Assembly (NCBI GenBank): GCA_002868945.1
Contig: PKTX01000047.1
Location: 40,392 to 104,391 of the forward strand
Length of the DNA: 64,000 nucleotides
Direction of reading: 5' to 3'
Source: Desulfobulbaceae bacterium
Lineage (GTDB): Bacteria; Desulfobacterota; Desulfobulbia; Desulfobulbales; SURF-16
The notes below the pieces were generated by a model that worked only from the letters and a program-made list of their open reading frames with translations, had not been told where the DNA came from and ran no database searches. Made by a program: the position numbers and the translations under genes. How positions within the stretch are numbered: position 1 is the first letter of the stretch; each line of letters starts with the position of its first letter. This document shows positions 42,913 through 52,764 of the stretch, one piece after another.

Positions 42913-45561
42913 ATGATGACTGGAAACGATATCCGCCGGAAATTTCTCGATTATTTTAAAGATAAAGGCCACACCGTGGTGGATTCCTCCTCCCTGGTTC
43001 CGGAAGATGACCCCACCCTGCTCTTTACCAACGCCGGCATGGTGCAGTTCAAGCGCCTCTTTACCGGCGACGAAAAACGGCACTACAGCCGGGCCGTGAC
43101 CAGCCAACGCTGCGTCCGGGCCGGCGGCAAACATAACGATCTCGACAATGTCGGCTATACGGCCCGTCATCACACCTTCTTTGAGATGCTGGGCAATTTT
43201 TCCTTTGGAGACTACTTCAAAAAAGAGGCCATTGACTATGCCTGGCAGTTTCTGACCGAGGTTGTCGGCCTTGACCCGCAAAAAATGTGGATTTCCGTCT
43301 TTGAGGATGACGACGAGGCCTACGACATGTGGGAACAGATCGACAGCCTGCCCAAGGGCCGCATTGTCCGCCTGGGTGAAAAAGACAATTTCTGGGCCAT
43401 GGGCGACACCGGCCCCTGCGGCCCCTGCTCGGAGATCCATTACGACCAGGGACCGGAACAGGGCTGTGATGCCCCCAACTGTGCCGTGGGCTGCGACTGC
43501 GACCGCTGGCTCGAGGTGTGGAACCTGGTCTTCATGCAGTTTGAGCGCCATGAGGATGGCCGCATGGAGCCGCTGCCCAAACCCTCCATCGACACCGGCA
43601 TGGGTCTGGAACGCATCGCCTCCGTGGTTCAGGGAGTCTACACCAACTACGACACCGACCTCTTTCTGCCCCTGCTGGAGACCATTGCCGCGGCAGCCGG
43701 TATCAGCTACGGTAAGGACAAGGCGGCCGACACGGCCCTCAAGGTTATTGCCGACCATGCCCGGGCCACCACCTTTCTGATCTCGGACGGGGTGCTGCCT
43801 TCCAACGAGGGGCGTGGCTATGTGCTGCGCCGCATCATGCGCCGCGCCATCCGTTACGGTCGCACCCTGGGCTTGGGAAAACCCTTTATGGCCGGCATCT
43901 GCGCCAAGGTGGTGACGGAGATGGCGCATGCCTATCCCCATCTGCAAGACGCCGCCAAGCTGCTGGCCAAAGTGGTGGAAAACGAGGAGGTCCGCTTCCT
44001 GGAGACCCTGGACCATGGCCTGGCCATGCTGGAGGAGAAGATGCGCCACCTCAAGCAGGAGGGAAGCAGCCGGGTGGCCGGCGACTTTATCTTCAAGCTC
44101 TACGACACCTATGGCTTTCCGGTGGATATTGTCCGCGATATGGCCATTGAAAAGGGGATGACCATTGACGAGGCGGGTTTTGAAGAGGCCATGGCCGCCC
44201 AACGCGCCCAGTCAAAGGCCTCCTGGAAGGGAGGTGGTCTTGAGGAGTTGAGCCACGGGGTGCGAGCCCTGCTGGAGCAGGGCCGGGCCACCGCCTTCAG
44301 GGGCTATGAGGGCCTTGAGGGCAAGAGCACCGTTGCCGCCATCATCAGTGCCGGCGGCGAACTGGTGGAGGCGGCAACAGCCGGTGACGAGGTGGCCATT
44401 GTCTGTCCCGAGACCCCCTTTTACGCCGAATCGGGCGGCCAGTGCGGCGACCAGGGTCTGTTGACCGGCAACGCCGGCCAGGCCCGCGTCCTTGACACGG
44501 TGAAGATCGGCAGCGACATCTTTCTGCACAAGGCTCGGGTGGAGAGCGGTCGACTCGACAAGGACGACACCGTCAGCCTGAGCGTCGACCAGGAGCGACG
44601 CCGGGCCATCTGCGCCAACCACACCGCCACCCACCTCCTGCAGGCTGCCCTGGTTCAGGTCCTGGGCGACCATGTCAAACAGTCCGGTTCCCTGGTGACG
44701 GCCGAACGTCTGCGCTTTGACTTCACCAACTTCACGCCCATGAGCGCCGACGACATTGCCCGGGTGGAGGCCATTGTCAACGAGCAGATTCGCCGCAACC
44801 GGACGACAAGTACCGACTATCTCAGCAAGGATGAGGCGATCCAGGCCGGCGCCACCGCCCTCTTTGGTGAAAAATATGGCGATAAGGTGCGGGTGGTCTC
44901 TGTGGCAGACTACTCCAAGGAGTTGTGCGGCGGCACCCATGTCGCAGCCACCGGTGAAATCGGTCTGCTGAAGATCATCAGTGAAACAGGCATTGCCGCC
45001 GGCATCCGTCGCATTGAGGCGATCACCGGCGGCACGGCCCTGCGCCAGTTCCAGCGCCATGAAGAGCTGATCAATACTCTTGCCGAGCGCCTCAAGGGCC
45101 AGCCCGCCGAACTGGTCGACAAGGTGGACAGGCTCCTCCAGCGCCAGAAGGAGCTGGAAAAGGAGATCAGCCAGCTCAACGCCAAGCTCTCCCTGGCCTC
45201 ACTGGATTCCATCCTCCAGAGCGGTAGCGAGGTGGCCGGCGTCAAGGTGATTACCGCCACCCTCACCCTGGACTCCTCCAAGACCATGCGGGAAATCGGC
45301 GACAAGGTCCGAGACCGGATGGGCACGGCCATTGCCGTGTTGGGTGGCGAGTTGAACGGCAAGGTGTCACTGCTGACCCTGGTCAGCAAAAATCTCACCA
45401 AAGAGTTTCAGGCCGGTGCCATTATCAAGGAGGTGGCCGCCATTGTCGGCGGCAGTGGCGGCGGCAGGCCGGACATGGCCCAGGCCGGCGGCACCATGGT
45501 CGACAAACTGCCCGAGGCCCTGTCTGCCGTGCCCGCCATCATCGAAAAAATGGCCGGATAA
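42913..45561 (+). CDS. alaS: Alanyl-tRNA synthetase
   Basis: 882 residues, normal length. The N-terminal class II core opens MTGNDIRRKFLDYFKDKGHTVV with LLFTNAGMVQFKRLF and RHHTFFEMLGNFSFGDYF; the editing domain has NHTATHLLQAAL and LCGGTHVAATGEIG (zinc ligands), and the C-terminal DHHA1 domain ends with GGSGGGRPDMAQAGG. It charges tRNA-Ala. The start is one of two adjacent ATGs at 42913/42916; the frame upstream to 42778 is repeat sequence. Confidence 0.97.
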   Translation: MMTGNDIRRKFLDYFKDKGHTVVDSSSLVPEDDPTLLFTNAGMVQFKRLFTGDEKRHYSRAVTSQRCVRAGGKHNDLDNVGYTARHHTFFEMLGNFSFGDYFKKEAIDYAWQFLTEVVGLDPQKMWISVFEDDDEAYDMWEQIDSLPKGRIVRLGEKDNFWAMGDTGPCGPCSEIHYDQGPEQGCDAPNCAVGCDCDRWLEVWNLVFMQFERHEDGRMEPLPKPSIDTGMGLERIASVVQGVYTNYDTDLFLPLLETIAAAAGISYGKDKAADTALKVIADHARATTFLISDGVLPSNEGRGYVLRRIMRRAIRYGRTLGLGKPFMAGICAKVVTEMAHAYPHLQDAAKLLAKVVENEEVRFLETLDHGLAMLEEKMRHLKQEGSSRVAGDFIFKLYDTYGFPVDIVRDMAIEKGMTIDEAGFEEAMAAQRAQSKASWKGGGLEELSHGVRALLEQGRATAFRGYEGLEGKSTVAAIISAGGELVEAATAGDEVAIVCPETPFYAESGGQCGDQGLLTGNAGQARVLDTVKIGSDIFLHKARVESGRLDKDDTVSLSVDQERRRAICANHTATHLLQAALVQVLGDHVKQSGSLVTAERLRFDFTNFTPMSADDIARVEAIVNEQIRRNRTTSTDYLSKDEAIQAGATALFGEKYGDKVRVVSVADYSKELCGGTHVAATGEIGLLKIISETGIAAGIRRIEAITGGTALRQFQRHEELINTLAERLKGQPAELVDKVDRLLQRQKELEKEISQLNAKLSLASLDSILQSGSEVAGVKVITATLTLDSSKTMREIGDKVRDRMGTAIAVLGGELNGKVSLLTLVSKNLTKEFQAGAIIKEVAAIVGGSGGGRPDMAQAGGTMVDKLPEALSAVPAIIEKMAG

Positions 45562-45603
45562 GCCGCTGACCGGACCCTCCGGCCAGGGACAGGCGCCGGC
45601 TGC

Positions 45604-46350
45604 TTACTGATCCGAGAGAACGATATCGCCGTACCAGGCCGTGGCCTCCGAGCCGGTATTGTCGGTATCGGTCATAATGGCAATACCGGAGATAACGGGC
45701 GGCTCCTGACCAAAGGCGCGCCGATAATCCTCAACAATGTTGCGGGAGGCACGGCGCCAGGAACCGACATGCTCGGCGCCGCTCTCCACGGCAATCATCT
45801 GGACTCGATCGGTATAGGGGTTGGCCGCCATGCTCCCCCGGACCAGCTTATTTGCCCAGATATAGGAAAGGGCACGGACCGGCGGATACTCGCCGTAAAA
45901 AAGTCTGATGGCGTTGAACTTTACCTTTTCCCATATCCCTACCTGATCGCCGTCATAGGCAAAGGTGATGTAGAGCCGGGCCGGGTAATCATCACCGCTC
46001 TTTTTGGTGGCATCACCCTCTGCAAGGACCCGGTCCACCTTCCAGCTCCAGGAAATCACCGGCCACCTGACAGGATCAATCTCCTCTTTGCGCACCAGAC
46101 CGGATGAGCCCCCCCTGCTGTGGGCCTCAATAACAGCCCGCCCCTCCTCGTCAACAATATGACGATAGCGGGTATGCTCCTTGATCTTCTCAAACTCCAG
46201 GGGCTGCCAGCCGCTGGGCAGTTCGCCCTGCCGGGGTTGGACCGAAAAATGGCCGACAAGCCACTGGGTTATCTCGGCCTGGGCGCAAACCGCCAGCCAG
46301 AGAGCCACACCAAGTACCACGCCGCCTTGCCGCCACTTTCTCATCGTCAT
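45604..46350 (-). CDS. DUF3047 secreted protein
   Basis: 248 residues with a signal peptide (cleavage near CAQA-EIT). The WPVISWSWKVDRVLAEGDATKKSGDDYPARLYITF block is diagnostic of DUF3047, a beta-sandwich-like family of unknown function found in periplasm or outer membrane of Proteobacteria. The C-terminus (SGIAIMTDTDNTGSEATAWYGDIVL) is also conserved. Convergent with alaS. A tiny lipoprotein gene lies upstream. Confidence 0.85.
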   Translation of the reverse strand: MTMRKWRQGGVVLGVALWLAVCAQAEITQWLVGHFSVQPRQGELPSGWQPLEFEKIKEHTRYRHIVDEEGRAVIEAHSRGGSSGLVRKEEIDPVRWPVISWSWKVDRVLAEGDATKKSGDDYPARLYITFAYDGDQVGIWEKVKFNAIRLFYGEYPPVRALSYIWANKLVRGSMAANPYTDRVQMIAVESGAEHVGSWRRASRNIVEDYRRAFGQEPPVISGIAIMTDTDNTGSEATAWYGDIVLSDQ

Positions 46351-46453
46351 TTTCTCCTCTCTCCCGGAATGATGTGGAGCCGGTCACTGCCGGATCCTCA
46401 AAAGAGAAAAACCGACAGCAACCATGCCACACCCTCTTTTTAGAGAGTGCCCC

Positions 46454-46582
46454 CTAACGCAGCATTTTCGTCAGGGAGACGCAGCCGGCGCCTTTGGTCG
46501 GTCCATGGCCGCTGCCGGCACCGTTACAGCCCACCAGGGCAAAAACAAGACAACAGAGCACTCCAACAATCATAGCTTTCAT
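46454..46582 (-). CDS. Small 42-residue lipoprotein
   Basis: Starts ATG at 46582 after GGTGGAGAGAT, ends TAG at 46454-46456. MKAMIVGVLCCLVFALVGC is a lipoprotein signal with the acylated Cys at residue 19; the mature part is about 24 residues, rich in glycine with one more Cys. Size and layout recall entericidin-like lipoproteins, but there is no clear sequence match. Lies 103 bp upstream of the DUF3047 start on the same strand. Confidence 0.6.
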   Translation of the reverse strand: MKAMIVGVLCCLVFALVGCNGAGSGHGPTKGAGCVSLTKMLR

Positions 46583-46717
46583 ATCTCTCCACCTTAGGGC
46601 ACTTTTTCATAGAAGAGGCGGCTCGACAGGCACACCCTGATACAAGCCCCTTCTATAAAACACTTTGCCGGCGGAGAACAATCGATAACTCCTATGGTTT
46701 GCGGCTCGTAGATAGCT

Positions 46718-47242
46718 TTACAGCAGTGCCTCAATATCCCCGGCAAACTGTGCAAAGGTACGCGGCCCATAATAGCGCTTGACGATCTTGCCCTGCCGAT
46801 CCACCAGAAAGGAGACCGGCAGGCCGATGCCGGCGCCGAAATCACGGGTCACCGAAGAGGTGGTCCTCAGCATGGGATAGACATGACCCTGTTTCTCGGC
46901 AAAGGCGCGCACCGCTGCCCTGGACTTATCCGTGGAAATGCCGATAACGGAAAAGTCCCGCTCGGCATAGGTGGTGTGAAGCCGCATGAGGGTGGGATAC
47001 TCCTCCACGCAGGGGCCGCACCAGGTGGCCCAGAAATTGATAAGGAGCACGGTGCCGCGCAGCGCATCGCTCCTCACATCAGGCTCATCCAGGGCCGATG
47101 ACAGTACAAAATCCGGCATCATGTTGTCGGCCGCCTTCTTCTTGCTGCTGCCGAACCAGCTCCAGGCCTCGGTGGCAGGCAAGACAACAAACAGGGCAAT
47201 GAACACCATGGCCCATGCCTTTCCAATAACTTTCTTTTTCAC
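46718..47242 (-). CDS. TlpA-like periplasmic thioredoxin
   Basis: 174 residues from a GTG preceded by GGAGGAG. An N-terminal membrane anchor or signal is followed by a thioredoxin fold with WATWCGPCVEEYP, the intact CxxC, and VIGISTDKSRAAVRAFAEKQ and LPVSFLVDRQGKIVKRYYG with the cis-proline. Such proteins reduce apocytochrome or periplasmic disulfides. A monohaem cytochrome c gene lies just upstream on the same strand, supporting a redox role. Confidence 0.88.
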   Translation of the reverse strand: MKKKVIGKAWAMVFIALFVVLPATEAWSWFGSSKKKAADNMMPDFVLSSALDEPDVRSDALRGTVLLINFWATWCGPCVEEYPTLMRLHTTYAERDFSVIGISTDKSRAAVRAFAEKQGHVYPMLRTTSSVTRDFGAGIGLPVSFLVDRQGKIVKRYYGPRTFAQFAGDIEALL

Positions 47243-47386
47243 CAGATACACTCCTCCAGCCGTGGCTGGCCTAAACGTAAGAGAACACCCCGCGCCTGTC
47301 GGTGGCAGGGACAGACAGCGCCACAAGACGCTGAGTCAAACACAACCACCTTTCACCGCCATGGCGCCTCTGCTCTTTACTGCAAA

Positions 47387-47407
47387 TTTTCTCCAACCTG
47401 GAGAAAA
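47387..47407 (-). terminator. Hairpin after the cytochrome gene
   Basis: TTTTCTCC and GGAGAAAA with a 5-nt loop, 9 bp past the cytochrome stop; the minus strand continues TTTGCAG. A short possible terminator between the cytochrome and TlpA genes. Confidence 0.4.
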
Positions 47408-47415
47408 CAACCTCA

Positions 47416-47811
47416 TCAACCGCAATCGTTGGCGTCGTTTGGATCATAGGTATTGGCGCCAAACCTGTACAGATAATCATTGAGTTTGAGGATCTCCTCC
47501 ATGCTCAGCGAATCCCACTCACCATCCTCGGCACATTGCGGATACCTCTCATAAAAGACGCGATTCCAGGCCTGCGGCGATTTTGATTCCATGTAGAGAA
47601 AGGGGGCACCCTGATCGTTGTCACGGGTGTGACATGATTTGCAGTTGGAACGCCATACCTGGGCGCCGGTACCCCACCAGCCACTATCGAAATCAAAAAC
47701 GCGACAGGTATTGGTGCCCGGATCCCATCTTTTTTGCGGGCTGGCCTGCAGCACCGCTGCCATGGACAGGACAAAGCCCGTCACCAAAAGGATTACCATA
47801 CTTTTTTTCAC
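47416..47811 (-). CDS. Monohaem cytochrome c, periplasmic
   Basis: 131 residues with a signal peptide (MKKSMVILLVTGFVLSMAAV, cleavage near LQA-SPQ). One haem site, SNCKSCHTRDNDQG (CxxCH), and a distal candidate methionine in DSLSMEEI. The rest, with WDPGTNTCRVFDFDSGWWG and a C-terminal DCG, does not match a named family I recognise. Two additional cysteines may form a disulfide. It probably passes electrons in the periplasm. Confidence 0.8.
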   Translation of the reverse strand: MKKSMVILLVTGFVLSMAAVLQASPQKRWDPGTNTCRVFDFDSGWWGTGAQVWRSNCKSCHTRDNDQGAPFLYMESKSPQAWNRVFYERYPQCAEDGEWDSLSMEEILKLNDYLYRFGANTYDPNDANDCG

Positions 47812-47897
47812 ATTCGCCTCCTTGTCGGATTGACCATGCCGCGCCCAACGTACACTATATGCACATTCTTGGCGCCGGAGAGGAGCGGCATGCAGGG

Positions 47898-48452
47898 TTA
47901 AAAAAACAACGTCTCATGGGCCCGGTTCCCCGCCGTTATCAGGCCGCACCGCCCGCCAGGCGCACTCCCAGGTCTCATCAAAAAAACGGCTGAGCGGCAG
48001 CTCCATAATGCCATCCACCCTGAGCAGGATAAGACGGAAAGCGCTGCCTCAATGAGCAATTCAAAGGGTCTGGCCGTACAAATAGGGCTCTTGTCGGGCA
48101 GAAACTCGCGATGGCGGGCATAGAGGAGAAACTGCAAGGCATGGGGGGCCTCCTCGGCCATGGCAAAGAGATACCTGATCAGGGCCTGACAGGCCTCGGC
48201 AAAGGTCTCGGCCGTATCTAAATAATGACCAGTCCGTGCGCTCATTTGTTCCAGCAGGGAGTCATAGAGGGCCGTGGCAATCTCTTCCTTGTTGCGAAAA
48301 TAGTGATAAATGGCGCCGATACTCACCCCTGCCTCGCGGCGCACGTCCTGCATGGAGGTGCAAAAATAACCCTTTGCCGAAAAAAGACGCAGGGCCGCCT
48401 CCAGGATCTCCTGGCGCGCCCCGTTTTGCTGTTTTGTGCTTTTTTTCATCAT
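47898..48452 (-). pseudogene. TetR-family repressor with C-terminal frameshift
   Basis: From MMKKSTKQQ at 48452 (GGGAG upstream) the N-terminal HTH is intact: AALRLFSAKGYFCTSMQDVRREAGVSIGAIYHYFRNKEE. After about residue 135 the frame reads LSVLSCSGWMALWSC and then unlike sequence to a stop at 47898. In another frame the same DNA reads RLILLRVDGIMELPLSRFFD and ETWECAWRAVRP, the normal family C-terminus, ending at 47914. One base is missing near 48038-48048. DNA binding may survive, but dimerisation or ligand binding of the C-terminal helices should be affected. A perfect palindrome sits upstream. Confidence 0.8.
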
Positions 48453-48459
48453 CTCTCCC

Positions 48460-48483
48460 ACTAGAACGAACGTTCGTTCTAGT
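48460..48483. promoter_or_regulatory. 24-bp perfect palindrome, TetR operator
   Basis: Half-site ACTAGAACGAAC followed by its exact complement GTTCGTTCTAGT. It lies 7 bp upstream of the TetR start codon, where autorepressors bind. The centre ACGAACGTTCGT is typical of TetR operators. Confidence 0.85.
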
Positions 48484-48594
48484 TTACTGCACCGGCTGAA
48501 TTCTGCCAGATTTTTTTTGATTCCCATCCAACCTCCGCCCATTTCCCGGCAAGTTATTCCCACCATGCCGGAATACCGGAACCGATATAGAGAG

Positions 48595-48836
48595 GGGGCC
48601 TTGAATAAGGAGACTCCGAAATAGCAATTATTCAAGATGGCCAGAAGCAGAACAGCTCTTTTTATACTTTTCTTCTCTTTGCTTCCAAGCAACCTCATCA
48701 TGACTGGTTGAAATTGCGTTTTTTCACGTTCTTCTCTTTCGGACGCTCTTTTTGGCAACAATTTGACGAAAAGTTACTCAATGATAAAGCACCGCCGCAG
48801 GCGGCCTGGGCCGCTGACTCCTGAATTCTGAATCCT
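48595..48836. repeat. Family C copy and GAATTC motif upstream of DUF945 gene
   Basis: CCTTGAATAAGG (48599) faces AATTATTCAAGATGGCC (48626-48642), enclosing GGAGACTCCGAAAT, the core also present in families A and B. A CTGACTCCTGAATTCTGA copy follows at 48813. No other feature is visible in the gap 48484-48947. Confidence 0.5.
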
Positions 48837-48947
48837 TGTTTCATGGCAAACAGACATCTCGGCTCAGAAAGTTGAGCAGTTTTTTGGCACGAAGAGGCGG
48901 CGGCACGGTATAGTGGGCCTGGCAAACAATAAACCGGAGATAAGCAG

Positions 48948-50345
48948 ATGAAAAAAATCGTTATCCTTGTCAGCCTTCTTCTCGTCATAACCCTCGGTGC
49001 CTATGGCGCCTGCGGCTTTCTGGCCCGGAAAAATTTCGAGGCGGCAGTTGCCCACATGCAGGCAAATTTTCCCGGCCCCATCAACTACACCTATGAGCAG
49101 GGCCTGTTCAGCGCCGATCTTGACATGGAAATCCACATTCCCATCCCAAACAGCAGCGCTGTTGCCCCTGAGACGGTCACCGCCCGCCTCAGGCAAACCG
49201 TGCACCATGGTCCCTTTGTGCTGCCCGGCCAGGCGGCCGTTAATGCTCCCCTCGGCCCGGTTCAACTTTACGGGCATGGCCGCCTGGAGTTTGCACCCTT
49301 CATGGCCGAGGAAACAGCCCTTATCCGGCAGTTGCGCCGGCTGGCCACCACCCGCATCACTGCTACCGTCCCCCTCTTTGGTCGGGCCAGGCTGGCCTTC
49401 ACCAGTCAGGCGCAGCAAGCGTCCCTGGAGATGGGCACCGAGAACCTCACCCTGACGTGGCAGGGCTTTGCCGGCGACCTCTCGGTGGACACCGGCAACC
49501 TGCAGACCTATGATCTGGATTTCCAGGCCCCGGGCCTGGTGCTTACCGGCAGCAACGCCGCGAGTTTGGCCGTTCAAGATGTCACGGCCCGGGCTCAAAT
49601 GCAGCAAGGCAGCCATGACCTCTCCCTGGGCACCATGACCACCTCCATGCAAAACCTGACAGCCAGTGCCGGACCAGAGGCACACGACAAGGTCTCCCTG
49701 GACGGCCTTACCATCCGCATCACCACCAGTGAAGAAAGGAACCTTCTGCGCCTGGAAGAGGAGATCGACGTGGACCTGCTGCAGGTGGCAGATAGACGCT
49801 ATGGCCCGGCCAACCTGAAGATAAGCTTAAACAATCTGGACGCCGCCGGCGTCGCAGACCTGGCCGAGGCCTACTATATCCTGCAGGCCAATCCAGCCGA
49901 CAGCGAGGTACTGGCCATGACCAGGCTGAGCCGATACGCCACCACCCTGCTGGCCCAATCACCGCAGCTTCGCCTGGAAAACTTTTCCCTGACCAGCCCG
50001 GACGGCAGCTGCCGGGCCACGGCCAATATTGCCTTTAACGGCGAAGGGAACATCATCCTCAACCCCTTCTTCCTCCTGGGCCGCCTCAGTGCCGCGGCCG
50101 CCTTCAGCGCTGACCGTGATTTTGTCGAGGCGCTGGCCCGCAGCATAATGATCAAACAGCGCTGTGGCCCCGCCCCCCATGAAGCGCGCTGCGCAGACGA
50201 GGCGACCAGCGCCGCCCTCTATCGCCTCCAAGGCCTCAGAAAAGAAAAAATTCTGCTGCTCAACAGCGACACCTACAGCCTGAGCGCCAGCTTTAAGGAT
50301 GGCCAGGCCATGTTGAACGATCGCCCCGTACCGCTTCGTTTTTAG
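48948..50345 (+). CDS. DUF945 (YdgA-like) protein
   Basis: 465 residues with one N-terminal membrane helix (IVILVSLLLVITLGAYGACGF). The repeated two-layer beta pattern with NYTYEQGLFSADLDMEIHIP and VHHGPFVLPG near the N-terminus identifies DUF945, of unknown function; E. coli YdgA is an inner-membrane-anchored periplasmic member. GGAGATAAGC precedes the ATG. It stands alone. Confidence 0.85.
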   Translation: MKKIVILVSLLLVITLGAYGACGFLARKNFEAAVAHMQANFPGPINYTYEQGLFSADLDMEIHIPIPNSSAVAPETVTARLRQTVHHGPFVLPGQAAVNAPLGPVQLYGHGRLEFAPFMAEETALIRQLRRLATTRITATVPLFGRARLAFTSQAQQASLEMGTENLTLTWQGFAGDLSVDTGNLQTYDLDFQAPGLVLTGSNAASLAVQDVTARAQMQQGSHDLSLGTMTTSMQNLTASAGPEAHDKVSLDGLTIRITTSEERNLLRLEEEIDVDLLQVADRRYGPANLKISLNNLDAAGVADLAEAYYILQANPADSEVLAMTRLSRYATTLLAQSPQLRLENFSLTSPDGSCRATANIAFNGEGNIILNPFFLLGRLSAAAAFSADRDFVEALARSIMIKQRCGPAPHEARCADEATSAALYRLQGLRKEKILLLNSDTYSLSASFKDGQAMLNDRPVPLRF

Positions 50346-50507
50346 TGACGTAGCGGCCACCTTCAGCAAGAAGCAAAAACTGCACAGGCACACCAGAATA
50401 GGACCTGCGCGGAATTACTCCTGGCCGGTATCCTGAAAATTTAAACCCATGTTTCCCCTTGAGTGGCTCAGGAGAGAATGGTTCTGACCCGAGCAGACGC
50501 GGCATGC

Positions 50508-52262
50508 CTACTGTTTGCCGCTGCGAATCGGCAGCCGAAGCGTGAAGATGGTGCCATGGCCCGGTTCACTTTCCACCCGTAGCTCTCCTTGGTGATGGCG
50601 GACTATGTCCATGGCGATAGATAACCCCAAACCGGTGCCCTTGCCCACCGGTTTGGTTGTGTAAAAAGGTTCAAAGATATGGGCCGCCACCTCAGGTGAC
50701 ATGCCGCAGCCGGTATCGGCAATGCTCACCTCGACATGGCCTGCCTGCTGCCTGCTGGTAATGGTAATGGTGCCCTGCACCTCCATGGCCTGGGCAGCAT
50801 TGATCAGCAGGTTCATGAAAATCTGGTTAAGCTGCTGGGGATGGCAGAGGATGGGCGGCAGGTCTCCAAGGTCCATGACCAGTTCACAGGTGTATTTGAG
50901 CTCGCTCCAGACAATATTAACGGTGCTCTGCAGGCATCCATTAATGTCGACCATGTTCATCTGGCCATCGTCTCGCCTTGAGAAACTCTTGAGATCACGG
51001 ACAATGTTTTTGAGACGATCCGCCCCTTCCAGGCTCTCGTCAACAAGATCACCGCTATCAGCCAGAATATTCTCTATCGTGAAGCGGCGCCGCAACTCAC
51101 TGAGCTCGCCAATATCCGATTCTGTCTGATATTGGCGAGCCAGCAGGCGCTCCAGGGCTGCGACATAGTCGCCCAGGCGGCTGCAATATTTCCCCAGGGT
51201 CATCAGGTTACTGGTCACAAAGCTTAACGGGTTGTTGATCTCGTGGGCCACTCCGGCGGCAAGCAGGCCGATGGTTGCCAGTTTTTCCTGCTGGATGATA
51301 TGGCTCTGGGTCTGACGCAGCTTGGCGGCCGTCTCCTCAAGATCGCAATTTTTCTGCTGCAGCTCGCCGCTCAGCCCCCGGGCCTCGGCCAGGGCCTGCT
51401 CCAGCGCCAGGCGGTTGCCGGCCCGCTCAGTGACATCCACCAAAGTAAGCAGCAAACCGTAGACCGTGCCATCTTCCTTCTTGACCGGCACAAGACTCCA
51501 GTCCCAGAAAGTCGTTCCCCGTTGCGGCTGATCGGGAAAGGCAAAGGCCTTTTCCGTCGCATGAAAAGCCACACCGCTGGTTACGACCCGGCGGAATATT
51601 TTCTCATTTTCTGCGTTTGGAAAGAGATCAAAATGGCCCCTGCCGACAAAAGAGTCCGGCCCTTTGCCTCCCACGGTATCGGCATAGGCCTCGTTGACCC
51701 GGATAAAACGAAAATCCTTATCCAGGTAGGCTATCTGGATATGCATGGAGGAGAAGATGTTCTCCAGCATCTGCTTGCTATGCCGCAACTGCTCCTCCAA
51801 CTCCTTCTGAGGAGTCACATCCCTGGCCACGCCGGTGAGGCAGAGAAGCTCTCCATCGGAACCATAGACCGGAAAGCCCTGATCCTCGATCCAGCGCCAA
51901 TTTCCGTTCGGCCGGCGGATGCGATACTGACAGTTCCACTTTCCCTGGCTGTGATCGAGAACCACCGCTCTCCTGACCTCTTCTTTGTCGTCTGGATGAA
52001 TGGCCTCAACAAAATCAGTGGGGGCGCGATACAGGGAATCGCAACTCATGCCCCAGATTTTTTCATACGCCGGACTGACGTAGAGCATCTACTTGATGCC
52101 CGGCGTACTCATCCAAAAGACCTCTTCAATGGTCTCTGCCATGAGGCGGAGTCGCTGCTCACGCTTTTCATACTGATGTTTATCCTGTTCGAGTTCGGCA
52201 AGCCTCTGTTGTAATTGGGCCACCTCCGCCTGAAGGACCTTGCATTTTTTTGTGTCGGTCAA
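50508..52262 (-). pseudogene. PAS-PAS sensor histidine kinase with in-frame TAG
   Basis: Read from TTG at 52262 (AGAGGAT upstream), a coiled coil (LQQRLAELEQDKHQYEKREQ) leads into a PAS domain, MAETIEEVFWMSTPGIK, then TAG at 52089-52091, then MLYVSPAYEKIWGMSC. The codon before and after the stop are exactly the family alignment, so one nonsense mutation splits the first PAS. Downstream come a second PAS, HisKA (GLLAAGVAHEINNPLSFV; H is the phosphosite) and HATPase (DTGCGMSPEVAAHIFEPFYTT, GTGLGLSIA). Translation could restart at the ATG immediately following, giving 526 residues with a damaged first PAS. No response regulator is adjacent. Confidence 0.85.
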
Positions 52263-52764
52263 AATTATATCCTCTATCAGGGCAAGAGTGACAGGAAGAC
52301 GAGGGAGAGGCGCCAGTCAGATAAGCCGGGGGCGCTGCCGGCAAGCTTTCTTCAGTCTAGCGCCGGCATAGAGCCTTGCCAACATCTTTTAGTTTTGTTG
52401 CAGACAGCCGGTCGTGGTCAAAGGCGTGCCAATAATCCACCGGCCGGCACTTTTGCCGCCAAGCCCTGATCCCCAACCCGGCGGACCACAGACAGACATC
52501 AGGGGCCGCCTGGATTTTCGCTGGCGCATTGGCAGACACGCGCCTTTTTTCGGCGACAATGTTCGTTATACTGGTGGAGCGACCGTGACGTTGGACACCG
52601 CACATAATCTCCTCTTCGTCATAGTTAAAACAAAAACAAATAGGGTATTGCCGGCCAGGCCTCTGTCCTTGTTTCGCGGTCCTTTTCGTTGAATTTCTTT
52701 GGCGGTGGTATATAGTGCGTTGTAGTATACCGGCAAACAATTAAAAAAGTACACTTACCAAAAC
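52263..52764. other. Gap upstream of sirC with candidate promoter
   Basis: No gene seen. TTGAAT (52689-52694), a 16-bp spacer and TATAGT (52711-52716) form a plausible promoter for the sirC-ccsA-hemA set. Short reading frames here match no known family. Confidence 0.4.
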
